The translations under genes were made by a program, and so were the position numbers. Positions 8,345 to 17,910 of a stretch of 64,000 nt of DNA are shown here, one piece after another. The first letter of the stretch is position 1. Every line of letters begins with the position of its first letter. The stretch spans positions 528,001 to 592,000 of the forward strand of contig NZ_JBBNAD010000005.1 of NCBI RefSeq assembly GCF_037996765.1, given 5' to 3'. This DNA is from Bdellovibrio sp. GT3 (GTDB lineage: Bacteria > Bdellovibrionota > Bdellovibrionia > Bdellovibrionales > Bdellovibrionaceae). The notes under the pieces were generated by a model. It ran no database searches, was not told the DNA's origin, and saw nothing but the letters and a program-made list of their open reading frames with translations.

Positions 8345-9939
8345 TATTTATCTCCTTGTGCAGCTGCTGCTGTGGATTGCTCCGGCGTAGTCGGCGCGGT
8401 AGCGGTAGCAGTAGCAGTGGCACCAGGTTGATTGATTGTCAGGTTGTAGGTGTTTTTGTTGTTCACCAAGTGATCAATGCTGGCTTTGGAGTAGTTAAGG
8501 AAATTGTTCGGGAACAATCCCATCCAGAAAACCATAATTACCAATGGAATCATCACTGCGATTTCACGAGCATTCAGATCATGAAGTGGGTGATGTTCGT
8601 CTTTAACCAACTCACCTTGTTCACCGAAGAACACACGTTTAAACATCCACAACATGTAAACCGCACCCAAAACAACACCCGTTACTGCAAAGTATGCAAA
8701 TACCGGTTGTGCCTGGAACGTACCCATCAGGATGAAGAACTCGCCCACGAAACCGTTCGTCATTGGAACCGCGATCGAAGACAAAGTGATGATAAAGAAG
8801 AAAATCGTGAACAATGGCAAAACACCGGCCAAGCCACCGTACTTGCTGATTTCACGAGAGTGCGTGCGCTCATAAATCATACCGATCAAGATGAACAGGG
8901 CACCCGTTGAGATACCGTGATTCAACATTTGATACAAACTACCAGTCATACCATAAGCATTGAATGCAAACAGACCCAGAAGGATGTAACCCATGTGAGA
9001 CACAGATGAGTAAGCAACCAGTTTCTTAACGTCCGGTTGAACCATCGCTACCAAGGCACCGTAAACGATACCCACAGTACCGATCAGCATGAACAACCAA
9101 GCCCAGTATTCAGAAGCCTCTGGGAACAATGGAATCACCCAGCGCATGAAGCCGTAAGTACCCATTTTAAGCATTACACCCGCCAGGATTACTGAACCAG
9201 GTGTTGGTGCTTCAACGTGGGCATCTGGCAACCAAGTATGAACCGGGAAAGCCGGAACTTTGATCGCGAAAGCCAATGCGAAGGCAAAGAACAGAAGCGT
9301 TTGCAGGCTGAAGAAAGTACCACCCACGAACGGAATCTGAAGTTTATAGAAATCAAGCAAGCTTGCGCTCATCTGACCTGTTGTTTCCTGAGTCAGGTAC
9401 ATCATGTAGATCATCGCAACCAGCATCAGTACAGAACCCGCCATCGTGTAGATGAAGAACTTAACTGTTGCGTAGATTCTGCGAGATCCACCCCAGATAC
9501 CGACCATAAAGTACATCGGGATCAGAGAAAGTTCCCAGAATACGTAGAAGAAGATCGCATCCATCGCAAGGAAAGTACCAAGCATCGCAGTTTGCAGAAT
9601 AAACATACAAACGTGGAAGCCTTTTACGCGCTCACTGATAGATGTCCAGCTTGCCAGGATAGTGATCGGAGTAAGGAACGTTGTCAGAAGGATCAACCAC
9701 AATGAGATACCATCGATACCCATGAAGTAGCTGATTCCGAAACGTTCAATCCACATGTAGCGCTCAACCATTTGCAGGTTGGAAGTGCTTGGATCAAACT
9801 GCTGAAGCAAAGCCAATGAAAGGATAAACTCGATAACCGCGAAGCCCAATGCCAGCGGACGGATCGTCCTGGCATTCGGCCAAACAGCGATGATCAGAGC
9901 AAAAACTAGAGGTAGAAAAACAATTGTACTCAGGATCAT
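8344..9939 (-). CDS. nuoM: NADH-quinone oxidoreductase subunit M
   Basis: 531 residues with about 14 membrane helices. NuoM is an antiporter-like, proton-pumping subunit of complex I. Typical sequence is present: FYVFWELSLIPMYFMVGIWG, FPVHTWLPDAHVEAPTPGSV (pump Lys and His region) and KKLVAYSSVSHMGYILLG. The C-terminus carries an unusual low-complexity tail of about 30 residues rich in Ala, Thr and Gln (GATATATATAPTTPEQST), longer than in typical NuoM. It lies three bases after nuoL and overlaps nuoN by one base. Confidence 0.96.
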   Translation of the reverse strand: MILSTIVFLPLVFALIIAVWPNARTIRPLALGFAVIEFILSLALLQQFDPSTSNLQMVERYMWIERFGISYFMGIDGISLWLILLTTFLTPITILASWTSISERVKGFHVCMFILQTAMLGTFLAMDAIFFYVFWELSLIPMYFMVGIWGGSRRIYATVKFFIYTMAGSVLMLVAMIYMMYLTQETTGQMSASLLDFYKLQIPFVGGTFFSLQTLLFFAFALAFAIKVPAFPVHTWLPDAHVEAPTPGSVILAGVMLKMGTYGFMRWVIPLFPEASEYWAWLFMLIGTVGIVYGALVAMVQPDVKKLVAYSSVSHMGYILLGLFAFNAYGMTGSLYQMLNHGISTGALFILIGMIYERTHSREISKYGGLAGVLPLFTIFFFIITLSSIAVPMTNGFVGEFFILMGTFQAQPVFAYFAVTGVVLGAVYMLWMFKRVFFGEQGELVKDEHHPLHDLNAREIAVMIPLVIMVFWMGLFPNNFLNYSKASIDHLVNNKNTYNLTINQPGATATATATAPTTPEQSTAAAAQGDK

Positions 9940-9942
9940 ATC

Positions 9943-11874
9943 TTACCCCATGATCACGTATGAAAGGACAACAACGACACCGATACCGATGTACATTGCG
10001 TATTGTTGCATATTTCCAGTTTGAAGAGAGCGAGCCAAAGAGCCCATTCCTTTCACCAGATCCCCTGCCCAATAAGTGCACTTATCGATGAAATTCACAT
10101 CCACATAATACCAAGTGTTCTTACTTAGGTTTATCAAAGGATTAATGATTCCGCCGAAGTACGCTTCGTCCACGAAATATTTGTTATAAACAAGGTTGTA
10201 AACCGGTTTGATGCTTTCAGCGATTTTCTTAGGAGTCTCTGGAGACTTCACATAGAACTGGTACGCGATAATCGAAGAGATCGCCGCCAAGCTCACAGAA
10301 GTTCCCATCAATACCCACTCAGTTGTTACATCGAAGTGGCCCAAGTTTGGAATCTTAGTGATCATCGGACTCAACCAGTGCTCCCAAACATTTGGAAGGT
10401 GACCCAAATGCTCACCAATCACGTGAGGGATACCAATCCAACCACCGATCACAGACAACACCGCAAGGACGATCAAAGGGATCGTCATCAAAGCTGGAGA
10501 TTCATGTGGATGGACGTCAGATGGAACGCGGCTTTTGCCCCAGAAAGTCAAAGCCATCAAACGAGTCATATAGAATGCAGTCAAAGTCGCACCCAAAGCA
10601 CCTGCTGCCCAAAGGATCGGAGAACCCATTGGTGAGAAGAATGCGTAAGCCAGGATTTCATCCTTAGAGAAGAAACCTGCAAACGGTGGCATACCGATAA
10701 TTGCCAACCAACCCAACAAGAAAGTGATGTGAGTGATTGGAAGGTATTTTTTCAAGCCGCCCATTTTTCGGATGTCTTGTTCTTCGTGCATTGCATGGAT
10801 CACAGAACCAGAACCCAAGAACATAAGGGCTTTAAAGAATGCGTGAGTCATCAAGTGGAACATTGCTGCTCCGAATGCACCCACACCGCAAGCCAGGAAC
10901 ATGTAACCCAGCTGGGAAACTGTAGAATAAGCCAGAACTTTTTTGATATCCCATTGGGTCATACCAATAGTTGCTGCCAATACTGCTGTTGCCGCACCGA
11001 TGATCGCAATAACCATCATTGTGTTAGGAGCCATGATGAAAAGTGGATTCAAACGAACGATCATGTAAACGCCCGCAGTAACCATCGTCGCCGCATGGAT
11101 CAGGGCTGAAACCGGTGTTGGACCGGCCATCGCGTCTGGAAGCCAAACGTACAATGGAATCTGCGCTGATTTACCAGTTGCACCGATGAACAGGAACAAA
11201 GTTCCCAATGTCAAAGCACCCATCCAGGAAGCTTCAACCGTTGTTGGCGCCAAAGCATTTAGTTCTGCAAAGTTCAAAGTACCGAAAGTCATGAACAATA
11301 CGAACATACCCAACAAGAAAGCCGCGTCACCGATACGGTTCGTGATGAATGCTTTCATCCCTGCCGCAGCTTTTTCTTTATCTGTGAACCAGAAACCGAT
11401 TAGCAAGTAAGAGCAAAGACCCACGCCTTCCCAACCTACGAACATCACCAGCAAACTGTCGCCAAGAACCAGCAACAACATGTTGAAAATGAACAGATTC
11501 AGATATGCGAAGTATTTAGCTGCGCCTTTATCGTGGTGCATGTATCCGATGGAGAACATATGGATCAAAGTACCAACACCCGTGATCACAAGGATCATGA
11601 TGGCGCTGATTTGATCAACTACGAATCCGGCGTTTACTTTGAACTTATCAACCGCCATCCACTCGAAAAAGCTGACTGCGATTCTGCGGGATTCCGCAGA
11701 CATTTGCACCAAATCCACCACAAGAAGGATCGAGCACACGAATGAAATCGCAACCGCCAGAGTGGCAATCACACCGGCCACGTTTGCAGAATGTTTTTTA
11801 TAGCGGAAGCCATTGATCAGGAAACCAACCAATGGACTTAGGATAACGATGGCCATTAAAACTGAATGATTCAT
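9943..11874 (-). CDS. nuoL: NADH-quinone oxidoreductase subunit L
   Basis: 643 residues. NuoL is the distal antiporter-like subunit of the complex I membrane arm, with a C-terminal amphipathic helix that runs along the arm. Visible blocks include FVGWEGVGLCSYLLIGFWF, AQIPLYVWLPDAMAGPTPVS and KKVLAYSTVSQLGYMFLACG; the long C-terminal part after about residue 500 fits the lateral helix. An AGGATAGG ribosome site precedes ATG. It is five bases downstream of nuoK. Confidence 0.97.
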   Translation of the reverse strand: MNHSVLMAIVILSPLVGFLINGFRYKKHSANVAGVIATLAVAISFVCSILLVVDLVQMSAESRRIAVSFFEWMAVDKFKVNAGFVVDQISAIMILVITGVGTLIHMFSIGYMHHDKGAAKYFAYLNLFIFNMLLLVLGDSLLVMFVGWEGVGLCSYLLIGFWFTDKEKAAAGMKAFITNRIGDAAFLLGMFVLFMTFGTLNFAELNALAPTTVEASWMGALTLGTLFLFIGATGKSAQIPLYVWLPDAMAGPTPVSALIHAATMVTAGVYMIVRLNPLFIMAPNTMMVIAIIGAATAVLAATIGMTQWDIKKVLAYSTVSQLGYMFLACGVGAFGAAMFHLMTHAFFKALMFLGSGSVIHAMHEEQDIRKMGGLKKYLPITHITFLLGWLAIIGMPPFAGFFSKDEILAYAFFSPMGSPILWAAGALGATLTAFYMTRLMALTFWGKSRVPSDVHPHESPALMTIPLIVLAVLSVIGGWIGIPHVIGEHLGHLPNVWEHWLSPMITKIPNLGHFDVTTEWVLMGTSVSLAAISSIIAYQFYVKSPETPKKIAESIKPVYNLVYNKYFVDEAYFGGIINPLINLSKNTWYYVDVNFIDKCTYWAGDLVKGMGSLARSLQTGNMQQYAMYIGIGVVVVLSYVIMG

Positions 11875-11879
11875 TCGGC

Positions 11880-12203
11880 CTATCCTTTCAAGTGCTCAAA
11901 GAAGCGAATATTCACTTCGTTAAAGCGTTTAAAGATCGATACTGCCAGTGCCAGACCCACCGCCGCCTCAGCTGCCGCGATAGTCATTACAAAGAACACC
12001 ATGATGTGACCATCAAGCAGGCCCAGGAATTTACTGAATGCGATGAATGTCAAATTCACTGAATTCAGCATCAACTCTACGGACATCAACAGGACGATTA
12101 CGTTACGACGAAGCAAAACGCCCGCCATACCCATTGCGAACAAAATTGAAGCCAGAACCAAATAGTGTGTAAGGCCGATGTTATTGATGAAATCAGCGTT
12201 CAT
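11880..12203 (-). CDS. nuoK: NADH-quinone oxidoreductase subunit K
   Basis: 107 residues from the ATG at 12203, which has AAGGTGG five bases upstream; a GTG three codons earlier is possible but poorly placed. NuoK is a three-helix subunit of complex I. The conserved membrane glutamates are present in the second and third helices (LMSVELMLNSVNL and MTIAAAEAAVGLALAVSIF). It overlaps the end of nuoJ by 11 bases, suggesting coupled translation. Confidence 0.95.
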   Translation of the reverse strand: MNADFINNIGLTHYLVLASILFAMGMAGVLLRRNVIVLLMSVELMLNSVNLTFIAFSKFLGLLDGHIMVFFVMTIAAAEAAVGLALAVSIFKRFNEVNIRFFEHLKG

Positions 12204-12729
12204 GTGTTCCACCTTTACTGCGTGAAAGAGCTACTGCGCCTACAGCGATCACCAAAAGAAGAACGCCTAGAGCTTCAAAGCCAAAGATATATTTTGTGAA
12301 TAGAATCTGCCCAAGAGCCTTGGTTGTTTCCATACCTGTGCCAACCAAAACCGGATTATCTGTTGTCTTAAGATTCATCAGGTTAACAGTTGCGTAGATG
12401 GAACCAAAGATCAGACCAGCCAACAACCCGACGGACATGATTTTCATAATGCCCGTGAACTTACCGCGTGTGAATGCGGAGATATCCTGTTTCAAGTCGA
12501 AAAGCATGATAACCATCGTGAAAAGTACCATCACCGCGCCTGCATAAACGATCAGCTGAACGCCCGCAATAAAGAAGGCGTTTAGAGTCACGAACAAGGC
12601 CGCGATACCCACCATGGTCATTGCCAGGCTCAATGCCGAATAAATCGGGTTCTTCAAAAGGATCACCATCAGGCCAGAGCCCAATGTTACGATCGCCAAA
12701 AACCAAAATAGAAAAGCGTCTGCTGTCAC
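12193..12729 (-). CDS. nuoJ: NADH-quinone oxidoreductase subunit J
   Basis: 178 residues, five membrane helices. NuoJ sits between the antiporter modules and the quinone site in complex I. Family signatures are NPIYSALSLAMTMVGIAALF and AGVQLIVYAGAVMVLFTMVI (the pi-bulge helix region). Translation starts at GTG with AAGGAG upstream. It follows nuoH after 10 bases. In most operons nuoI lies between nuoH and nuoJ, and here it is absent. Confidence 0.95.
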   Translation of the reverse strand: MTADAFLFWFLAIVTLGSGLMVILLKNPIYSALSLAMTMVGIAALFVTLNAFFIAGVQLIVYAGAVMVLFTMVIMLFDLKQDISAFTRGKFTGIMKIMSVGLLAGLIFGSIYATVNLMNLKTTDNPVLVGTGMETTKALGQILFTKYIFGFEALGVLLLVIAVGAVALSRSKGGTHER

Positions 12730-12739
12730 TTTTAGCTCC

Positions 12740-13897
12740 TTACAATGATGCCAAGTAAATCACGAGTGCCGTGATGATCGTGTTAGCCAATGCCCAAGGA
12801 AGCATTGTTTTCCAACCAAGATCCATCAATTGGTCGTAGCGGAAACGAGGCAAAGTCCAGCGAACCCAAACGAATGCCCAAATGAAAAAGAAGAACTTCA
12901 CGTTGAAGACAACAAAGTGAATCAACGCCACCAAAGCCGAAGCCCAGTTGGCATTTGAAGTCACCGTCAGTGCCCATTCACGAACCTGCTCCACGGAGAC
13001 AAACGGAATGCCGTAACCACCGAAGAAGAAGATCGCCATCAAACCGGAAGCGATCATCATGTGACCGTATTCCCCGATGAAGAACATGTTGAATTTGAAA
13101 CCGCCGTACTCTGTATGGAAGCCGGCAACCAACTCAGACTCACCCTCTGCCAAGTCGAATGGCAAACGGTTGGATTCCGCAAAAGTCGCAGTGAAGAAAA
13201 TCAAGGCGCCCAATGGCTGGAAGAAAATACCCCAGTTTGGAAGCCATGAAGAGGAAATCGTGTAGCCCATGAATTGGAAATTCAAAGTTCCTTGTTGAGC
13301 CATAGTCATATCGCTCAAGTGGAAAGTTCCGTACATCATGATCACGCCCACGATTGAAAGGCCCAGAGCCAATTCGTAAGAGATCGTTTGAGCGGAAGCG
13401 CGAAGCGCACCCATCAAAGAGTACTTATTTCCTGAACCCCAACCCGCCATCAACATTGTGTAAGCAGCCAAGGAAGAAACGCCCAGGATGAATACGATAC
13501 CAACACCGATATCATAACCTTGAACTAGGAATGTATAAGGACCCCAAGATTGCCCAAACAATTCGAATGTTCCAACGGAGATTGGTGTCGACATCGGAAT
13601 CGCCGAGAAGGCAACCGCACCTGGAATCAACGCAAATACCGGAGCTGCATAGTACAACAAAGGTTTTGCTGTTGAAGGAACGAAAGCTTCTTTCGTCAAG
13701 AACTTCACGGCATCAGCCAACAACTGCATCAACCCCAATGGACCGACACGGTTTGGACCAAGACGATTTTGAATGAAAGCAGAACCGCGACGCTCAACCC
13801 ATACAAGGATCGGCACGAGTTGAACCATCATCAAAAAGATAACAACGAGCTTTAGCCCGTTGACGATTATTTCGAATGAATCTTTACCCATTCCCAT
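12740..13897 (-). CDS. nuoH: NADH-quinone oxidoreductase subunit H
   Basis: 385 residues. NuoH forms the quinone chamber at the junction of the membrane and peripheral arms of complex I. The signatures WVERRGSAFIQNRLGPNRVG and FAESNRLPFDLAEGESELVA (acidic quinone-site loop) are intact. The protein is longer than E. coli NuoH (325 residues), mainly by extra sequence around 95-215. There are two in-frame ATGs at the start (MGMGK). It begins three bases after nuoA. Confidence 0.97.
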   Translation of the reverse strand: MGMGKDSFEIIVNGLKLVVIFLMMVQLVPILVWVERRGSAFIQNRLGPNRVGPLGLMQLLADAVKFLTKEAFVPSTAKPLLYYAAPVFALIPGAVAFSAIPMSTPISVGTFELFGQSWGPYTFLVQGYDIGVGIVFILGVSSLAAYTMLMAGWGSGNKYSLMGALRASAQTISYELALGLSIVGVIMMYGTFHLSDMTMAQQGTLNFQFMGYTISSSWLPNWGIFFQPLGALIFFTATFAESNRLPFDLAEGESELVAGFHTEYGGFKFNMFFIGEYGHMMIASGLMAIFFFGGYGIPFVSVEQVREWALTVTSNANWASALVALIHFVVFNVKFFFFIWAFVWVRWTLPRFRYDQLMDLGWKTMLPWALANTIITALVIYLASL

Positions 13898-13900
13898 TGA

Positions 13901-14269
13901 TTAATCCCATTCCAATGCTTTTGATTTTACTTCCCAGAACAAACCGAAGATGAACACAGCCAAGAAGAAGGCCATGGATCCAAAAACGACCCCGCCTTGT
14001 CCAGTAGCGATGAAATCACGGAACGATGTCGCCCATGGGTACATAAAAATGATTTCGATATCGAAAAGAATGAAGAGGATTGCTGTGAGATAAAACTTCA
14101 CAGAAACTTTCGTATCTTTTTTATCTAGCGAAGGGAGACCACACTCGTAGGGCTCGTACTTAACCGGATGATAATGCACTTTTCCGCCCGTCTTGATTGA
14201 TAACCAGACAAGAAAACTGCCAAAAAGCGCAATAAAAATGACGATGAAAATGATTCCACCGAGTGCCAC
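13901..14269 (-). CDS. nuoA: NADH-quinone oxidoreductase subunit A
   Basis: 122 residues with three membrane helices; a small complex I subunit beside the quinone channel. The loop KYEPYECGLPSLD carries the conserved Cys that moves during active/deactive transition, and FDIEIIFMYPWA is also typical. The start codon is GTG with GGAGGG upstream. It is the first gene of the leftward operon nuoA-H-J-K-L-M-N, so the operon promoter lies in the 119 bases shared with divergent mfd. Confidence 0.95.
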   Translation of the reverse strand: MALGGIIFIVIFIALFGSFLVWLSIKTGGKVHYHPVKYEPYECGLPSLDKKDTKVSVKFYLTAILFILFDIEIIFMYPWATSFRDFIATGQGGVVFGSMAFFLAVFIFGLFWEVKSKALEWD

Positions 14270-14388
14270 AGACCCTCCAAAGTTGTCGTTATTATTTGGA
14301 TTTCAATTAGTTATATATGTGGAGTCTCTGAAATCCAAGAAATATGAATGGAAACAAGGCGATAACCATGGCAACATAACCCCACAAA
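14270..14388. promoter_or_regulatory. Divergent nuoA / mfd promoter region
   Basis: 119 AT-rich bases between divergent start codons. Both promoters are expected here; I cannot assign boxes with confidence. Confidence 0.4.
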
Positions 14389-17300
14389 ATGAAAGCCGAA
14401 ATGACTCACACAAGGCTCGAATCGATCTTGGATCGAGCCTTCGAAACAACCCGCGGAAAAGTTCAAGTGACCGGAGCCTCTTCTCCGCTCGCTCTTGCTT
14501 TCTTTTTGTCACAAACTTACTCTAAAAAAATCAACAGCTTGCCGCACCTAGTTGTTGTTGGCAGTCATGCCGAAGCAAACAAACTTCAGCAGCTTTTACA
14601 GTTCTTCGACCCACTTCGTCAGAGCACGATTTTGCCTGCTTTTGATGTTTCGGCCTATTCTGGTCTTTATCCGAACACGAGAATCGCCGCGGATCGAATT
14701 CGATTCCTGGCAAAAGCACAGGCTGCGCGACCCGGAGAAATCTTCATCGCATCTCCTGACGCGCTGATACAAAAAACTATTCCCGTCAAAATTCTGAAGG
14801 AAACCTCGCGAACCTTGTCGGTTGGCGACGAGCTGCCAGAAGACATTGCAGAGTATTTGAACTCTCTTGGCTATGTTTCTGCGCCAATGGTTGAAGACAA
14901 GGGACAGTATGCTTTGCGCGGAGGTATCGTTGATATCTTTGCACCCACGGAAGAATTGCCGGTTCGATTGGATCTGTTTGGCGATCAAATTGAAACGCTT
15001 CGGTACTTCAACGTCAGTGATCAGCGCAGCGCCGATGAAATTAGATCTTTTCAGCTGACTCCGGCTCGCGAAATTCTATTTAGAGACGAAACACACGAAA
15101 GACTTCTGCAACGAGTGCGCGCAAGTATTGAAGATCGCCCTGTTGAAAAAGCAGAGGCCGATGAAACTTTGCGCTCGCTTGTTTTAAAGAATTCTTTTCC
15201 AGGAATTGAATTCTTATTGCCGTATTTCTATGGAGAACCCGCAGCGCCGACAGAGCATTTCCAAAACCCGGTCAATGTCTGGTTCCTTGATCCCGTAGAA
15301 ATTTCCCGCAATGCGGATGATTTCATCGCTGAACTGAAAGCTGACTACAACACCAGCTCTTCCCACGTGATTCGCCCAGAGATGGATCTGCTGTATCAAA
15401 ATTTTGAATTGCTGACATATCCACAAAACAGTCGGCAGGTTTACTTCTCTACTCTTGAATATTTGGATAATGAAAATGCGGCGGATGCCCACGTTGAATA
15501 CCGAACATCTTTAACTCAGGATTTTTCAAATCTATCGAGTGCCAACCCTGTGGGCTCTGAATTATGGTTGCAAGCTGCAACCAACAAACTTCACAAGTGG
15601 CGCGATGACGGCTACCGAATCTTCGTAAGCACCAAGAATCAATCCCATATCGATCGTCTGGCTTTGATATTTGAAAAGCTCGAGATGAAAGCGGTCCGCT
15701 GCAATCAGGATGAGTATCGCTGGGATTCCTGGCTGCAGGAGCAAGATAGCGACAAGCACCTGATTCACATAGTAAGTCGCTACTTGTCTGACAGTCTTCG
15801 TCTGGATGAAGAGCGCGTTATCTTTTTGCGCGACGAGGATTTCTTTGGCAAAAAAATGCGCAGCCGCGAGTCCACGGCCGCTCAGGACTTCCAAAAGCAG
15901 GCTAAACGACTTTCCTTTGGAGATTTAAAGCCCAATGATCTGGTCGTTCACGTTAAGCACGGCATCGGTGTTTACGAAGGACTGAAGATCATGAACATTG
16001 GTGGAGTTGAGTCTGAATACATTCAGATTGGCTTCAAGGACAAAGATAAACTGTATCTGCCCGTCTATCGTGTGGGTCAGTTGCAAAAGTTCTCCGGGGC
16101 CGGAGCCACCACAGTTTTAGATAAACTTGGCGGGACCGCCTGGGAGAAAACAAAAGCCAAAGTTAAATCCCATGTTCGCGACATCGCGGCAGATCTGTTG
16201 GCACTTTATGCAAAACGTGCAGAAATGCATCGTCCTCCATTTGAATTCCGTGAAAACGAGATTCAACTTTTTGAAAATGGTTTTCCATATGAGGAAACCA
16301 ACGATCAATTGCGCGCCATTGGCGATATTCTTTCTGACCTAAAGTCCACCAAGCCCATGGATCGCTTGGTTTGCGGTGACGTTGGCTTTGGAAAAACCGA
16401 AGTGGCAATGCGAGCGACCTTTTTTGCAGTTCAGGCGCGCAGACAAGTCGCTATTCTTGCCCCAACGACAGTTCTGACTTTCCAGCACTTTGAAACTTTC
16501 AAAAAACGCTTTGAGGGATGGCCGGTCGATATACGTGTATTGAACCGCTTCGTGACACCGGCAGAATCCAAAAAAACCATCCAGGACATCAAAGATGGCA
16601 AGGTCGATATTATCGTCGGCACTCATAAGTTGCTGGGCAGTTCGATTGGTTTTAAAGATCTTGGTTTGTTAATCATCGACGAAGAACAAAAGTTCGGCGT
16701 CACTCACAAAGAGAAAATCAAGAAAATCAAAACCAGTGTCGACACGCTGACTTTGTCAGCAACACCGATTCCACGTACTTTGAATATGGCATTGGTGGGA
16801 ATTCGCGATCTAAGTTTGATTAATACCGCTCCAGTGGATCGTTTGCCGACACGCACCTTCGTTACTAAGTTCGACGAAGAAACCGTGCGCAAGGCTATCA
16901 CCGCGGAAATTTCCCGTGGTGGTCAGGTTTACTTTATTCATAATCGCATTGAATCCATTTATGGATTGGCCGATGAAATTCGCAAAATCGTTCCCGAAGC
17001 CCGCATCAAAGTGGCCCACGGACAAATGGAGGAACACGAGCTGGAAAAAGCCATGCTCTCGTTCTTCCATCATGAAATTGATGTGCTGATCTGTACGGCG
17101 ATTGTTGAATCCGGCATGGACGTGCCTCGCGCCAACACTATGTTCATTGATTCCGCTCACATGTTCGGCTTGTCGCAGCTGTATCAATTACGTGGTCGTG
17201 TCGGGCGTTCAAAAACCCGCGCTTACTGCTACCTGATGATGCCGCGAAATCGCAAGCTGGACAAAGAACAGCAAGAGCGCCTGAAGATCATTCAGGAAAA

Positions 17301-17910
17301 CACGGCCCTGGGCAGTGGAATCAAAATCGCACAGTACGATCTTGAGTTGCGGGGATCTGGCAACATCCTTGGTGAAGAGCAATCCGGCCACGTGAATACC
17401 GTGGGTTATGAGTTGTATATGGATCTATTGAATGAGGCTTTAGCGGAAGCTAAGGGGGAGAAAGTTGAAGACATGGAGCTTGATCCAGAAATCAACCTTA
17501 AGATTCCAGCTTTAATCCCTGACGCCTACATTAAAGACATCCGCATTCGCCTGGGTTACTACAAGGCCCTGGCCGAAATCACATCCACTGATGACCTGGA
17601 TCGTATCGAAGAAGAATTGCGCGATCAGTTTGGTCCGATCCCGGATCAAACAGTCAATCTTATGGGTTTGATGCTGATTCGTCGCCAATGTAAAGAACTG
17701 GGCGTTCGAGACATCAGCGCCGGTCTCACATCTATTTCTTTGGTGTTTACAGAGAAAACAAAATTGGATCCTACGAAAGTCATTCAGTTGGCGATGAAAG
17801 AATCCAAAAAATATTCCATCACTCCGGATAATCGCCTGAATATAAAGATGTCCAACATCTCTTGGTCAGCGGTTCACGAGGAAATGGATAAATTGTTGCG
17901 ATTAATTTAG
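14389..17910 (+). CDS. mfd: Transcription-repair coupling factor Mfd
   Basis: 1173 residues, the usual size. Mfd removes RNA polymerase stalled at DNA lesions and recruits UvrA. An N-terminal UvrB-like module is followed by the RNA polymerase-interacting domain (DLVVHVKHGIGVYEGL), then an SF2 translocase with Walker A GDVGFGKT at 663-670 and DEEQ at 764-767, the TRG-type region and a C-terminal UvrA-autoinhibition domain. Motif VI is seen in QLRGRVGRSKTRAYCYLM. No clear Shine-Dalgarno precedes the ATG; Met5 is an alternative. It meets the convergent barrel protein gene with a 4-base overlap. Confidence 0.97.
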   Translation: MKAEMTHTRLESILDRAFETTRGKVQVTGASSPLALAFFLSQTYSKKINSLPHLVVVGSHAEANKLQQLLQFFDPLRQSTILPAFDVSAYSGLYPNTRIAADRIRFLAKAQAARPGEIFIASPDALIQKTIPVKILKETSRTLSVGDELPEDIAEYLNSLGYVSAPMVEDKGQYALRGGIVDIFAPTEELPVRLDLFGDQIETLRYFNVSDQRSADEIRSFQLTPAREILFRDETHERLLQRVRASIEDRPVEKAEADETLRSLVLKNSFPGIEFLLPYFYGEPAAPTEHFQNPVNVWFLDPVEISRNADDFIAELKADYNTSSSHVIRPEMDLLYQNFELLTYPQNSRQVYFSTLEYLDNENAADAHVEYRTSLTQDFSNLSSANPVGSELWLQAATNKLHKWRDDGYRIFVSTKNQSHIDRLALIFEKLEMKAVRCNQDEYRWDSWLQEQDSDKHLIHIVSRYLSDSLRLDEERVIFLRDEDFFGKKMRSRESTAAQDFQKQAKRLSFGDLKPNDLVVHVKHGIGVYEGLKIMNIGGVESEYIQIGFKDKDKLYLPVYRVGQLQKFSGAGATTVLDKLGGTAWEKTKAKVKSHVRDIAADLLALYAKRAEMHRPPFEFRENEIQLFENGFPYEETNDQLRAIGDILSDLKSTKPMDRLVCGDVGFGKTEVAMRATFFAVQARRQVAILAPTTVLTFQHFETFKKRFEGWPVDIRVLNRFVTPAESKKTIQDIKDGKVDIIVGTHKLLGSSIGFKDLGLLIIDEEQKFGVTHKEKIKKIKTSVDTLTLSATPIPRTLNMALVGIRDLSLINTAPVDRLPTRTFVTKFDEETVRKAITAEISRGGQVYFIHNRIESIYGLADEIRKIVPEARIKVAHGQMEEHELEKAMLSFFHHEIDVLICTAIVESGMDVPRANTMFIDSAHMFGLSQLYQLRGRVGRSKTRAYCYLMMPRNRKLDKEQQERLKIIQENTALGSGIKIAQYDLELRGSGNILGEEQSGHVNTVGYELYMDLLNEALAEAKGEKVEDMELDPEINLKIPALIPDAYIKDIRIRLGYYKALAEITSTDDLDRIEEELRDQFGPIPDQTVNLMGLMLIRRQCKELGVRDISAGLTSISLVFTEKTKLDPTKVIQLAMKESKKYSITPDNRLNIKMSNISWSAVHEEMDKLLRLI

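Noticed and set aside
8278-8910. 210-codon rightward open frame opposite nuoN/nuoM
   Set aside because: Antisense to two conserved overlapping genes; composition is rich in His, Gln and Arg as expected of a shadow frame.
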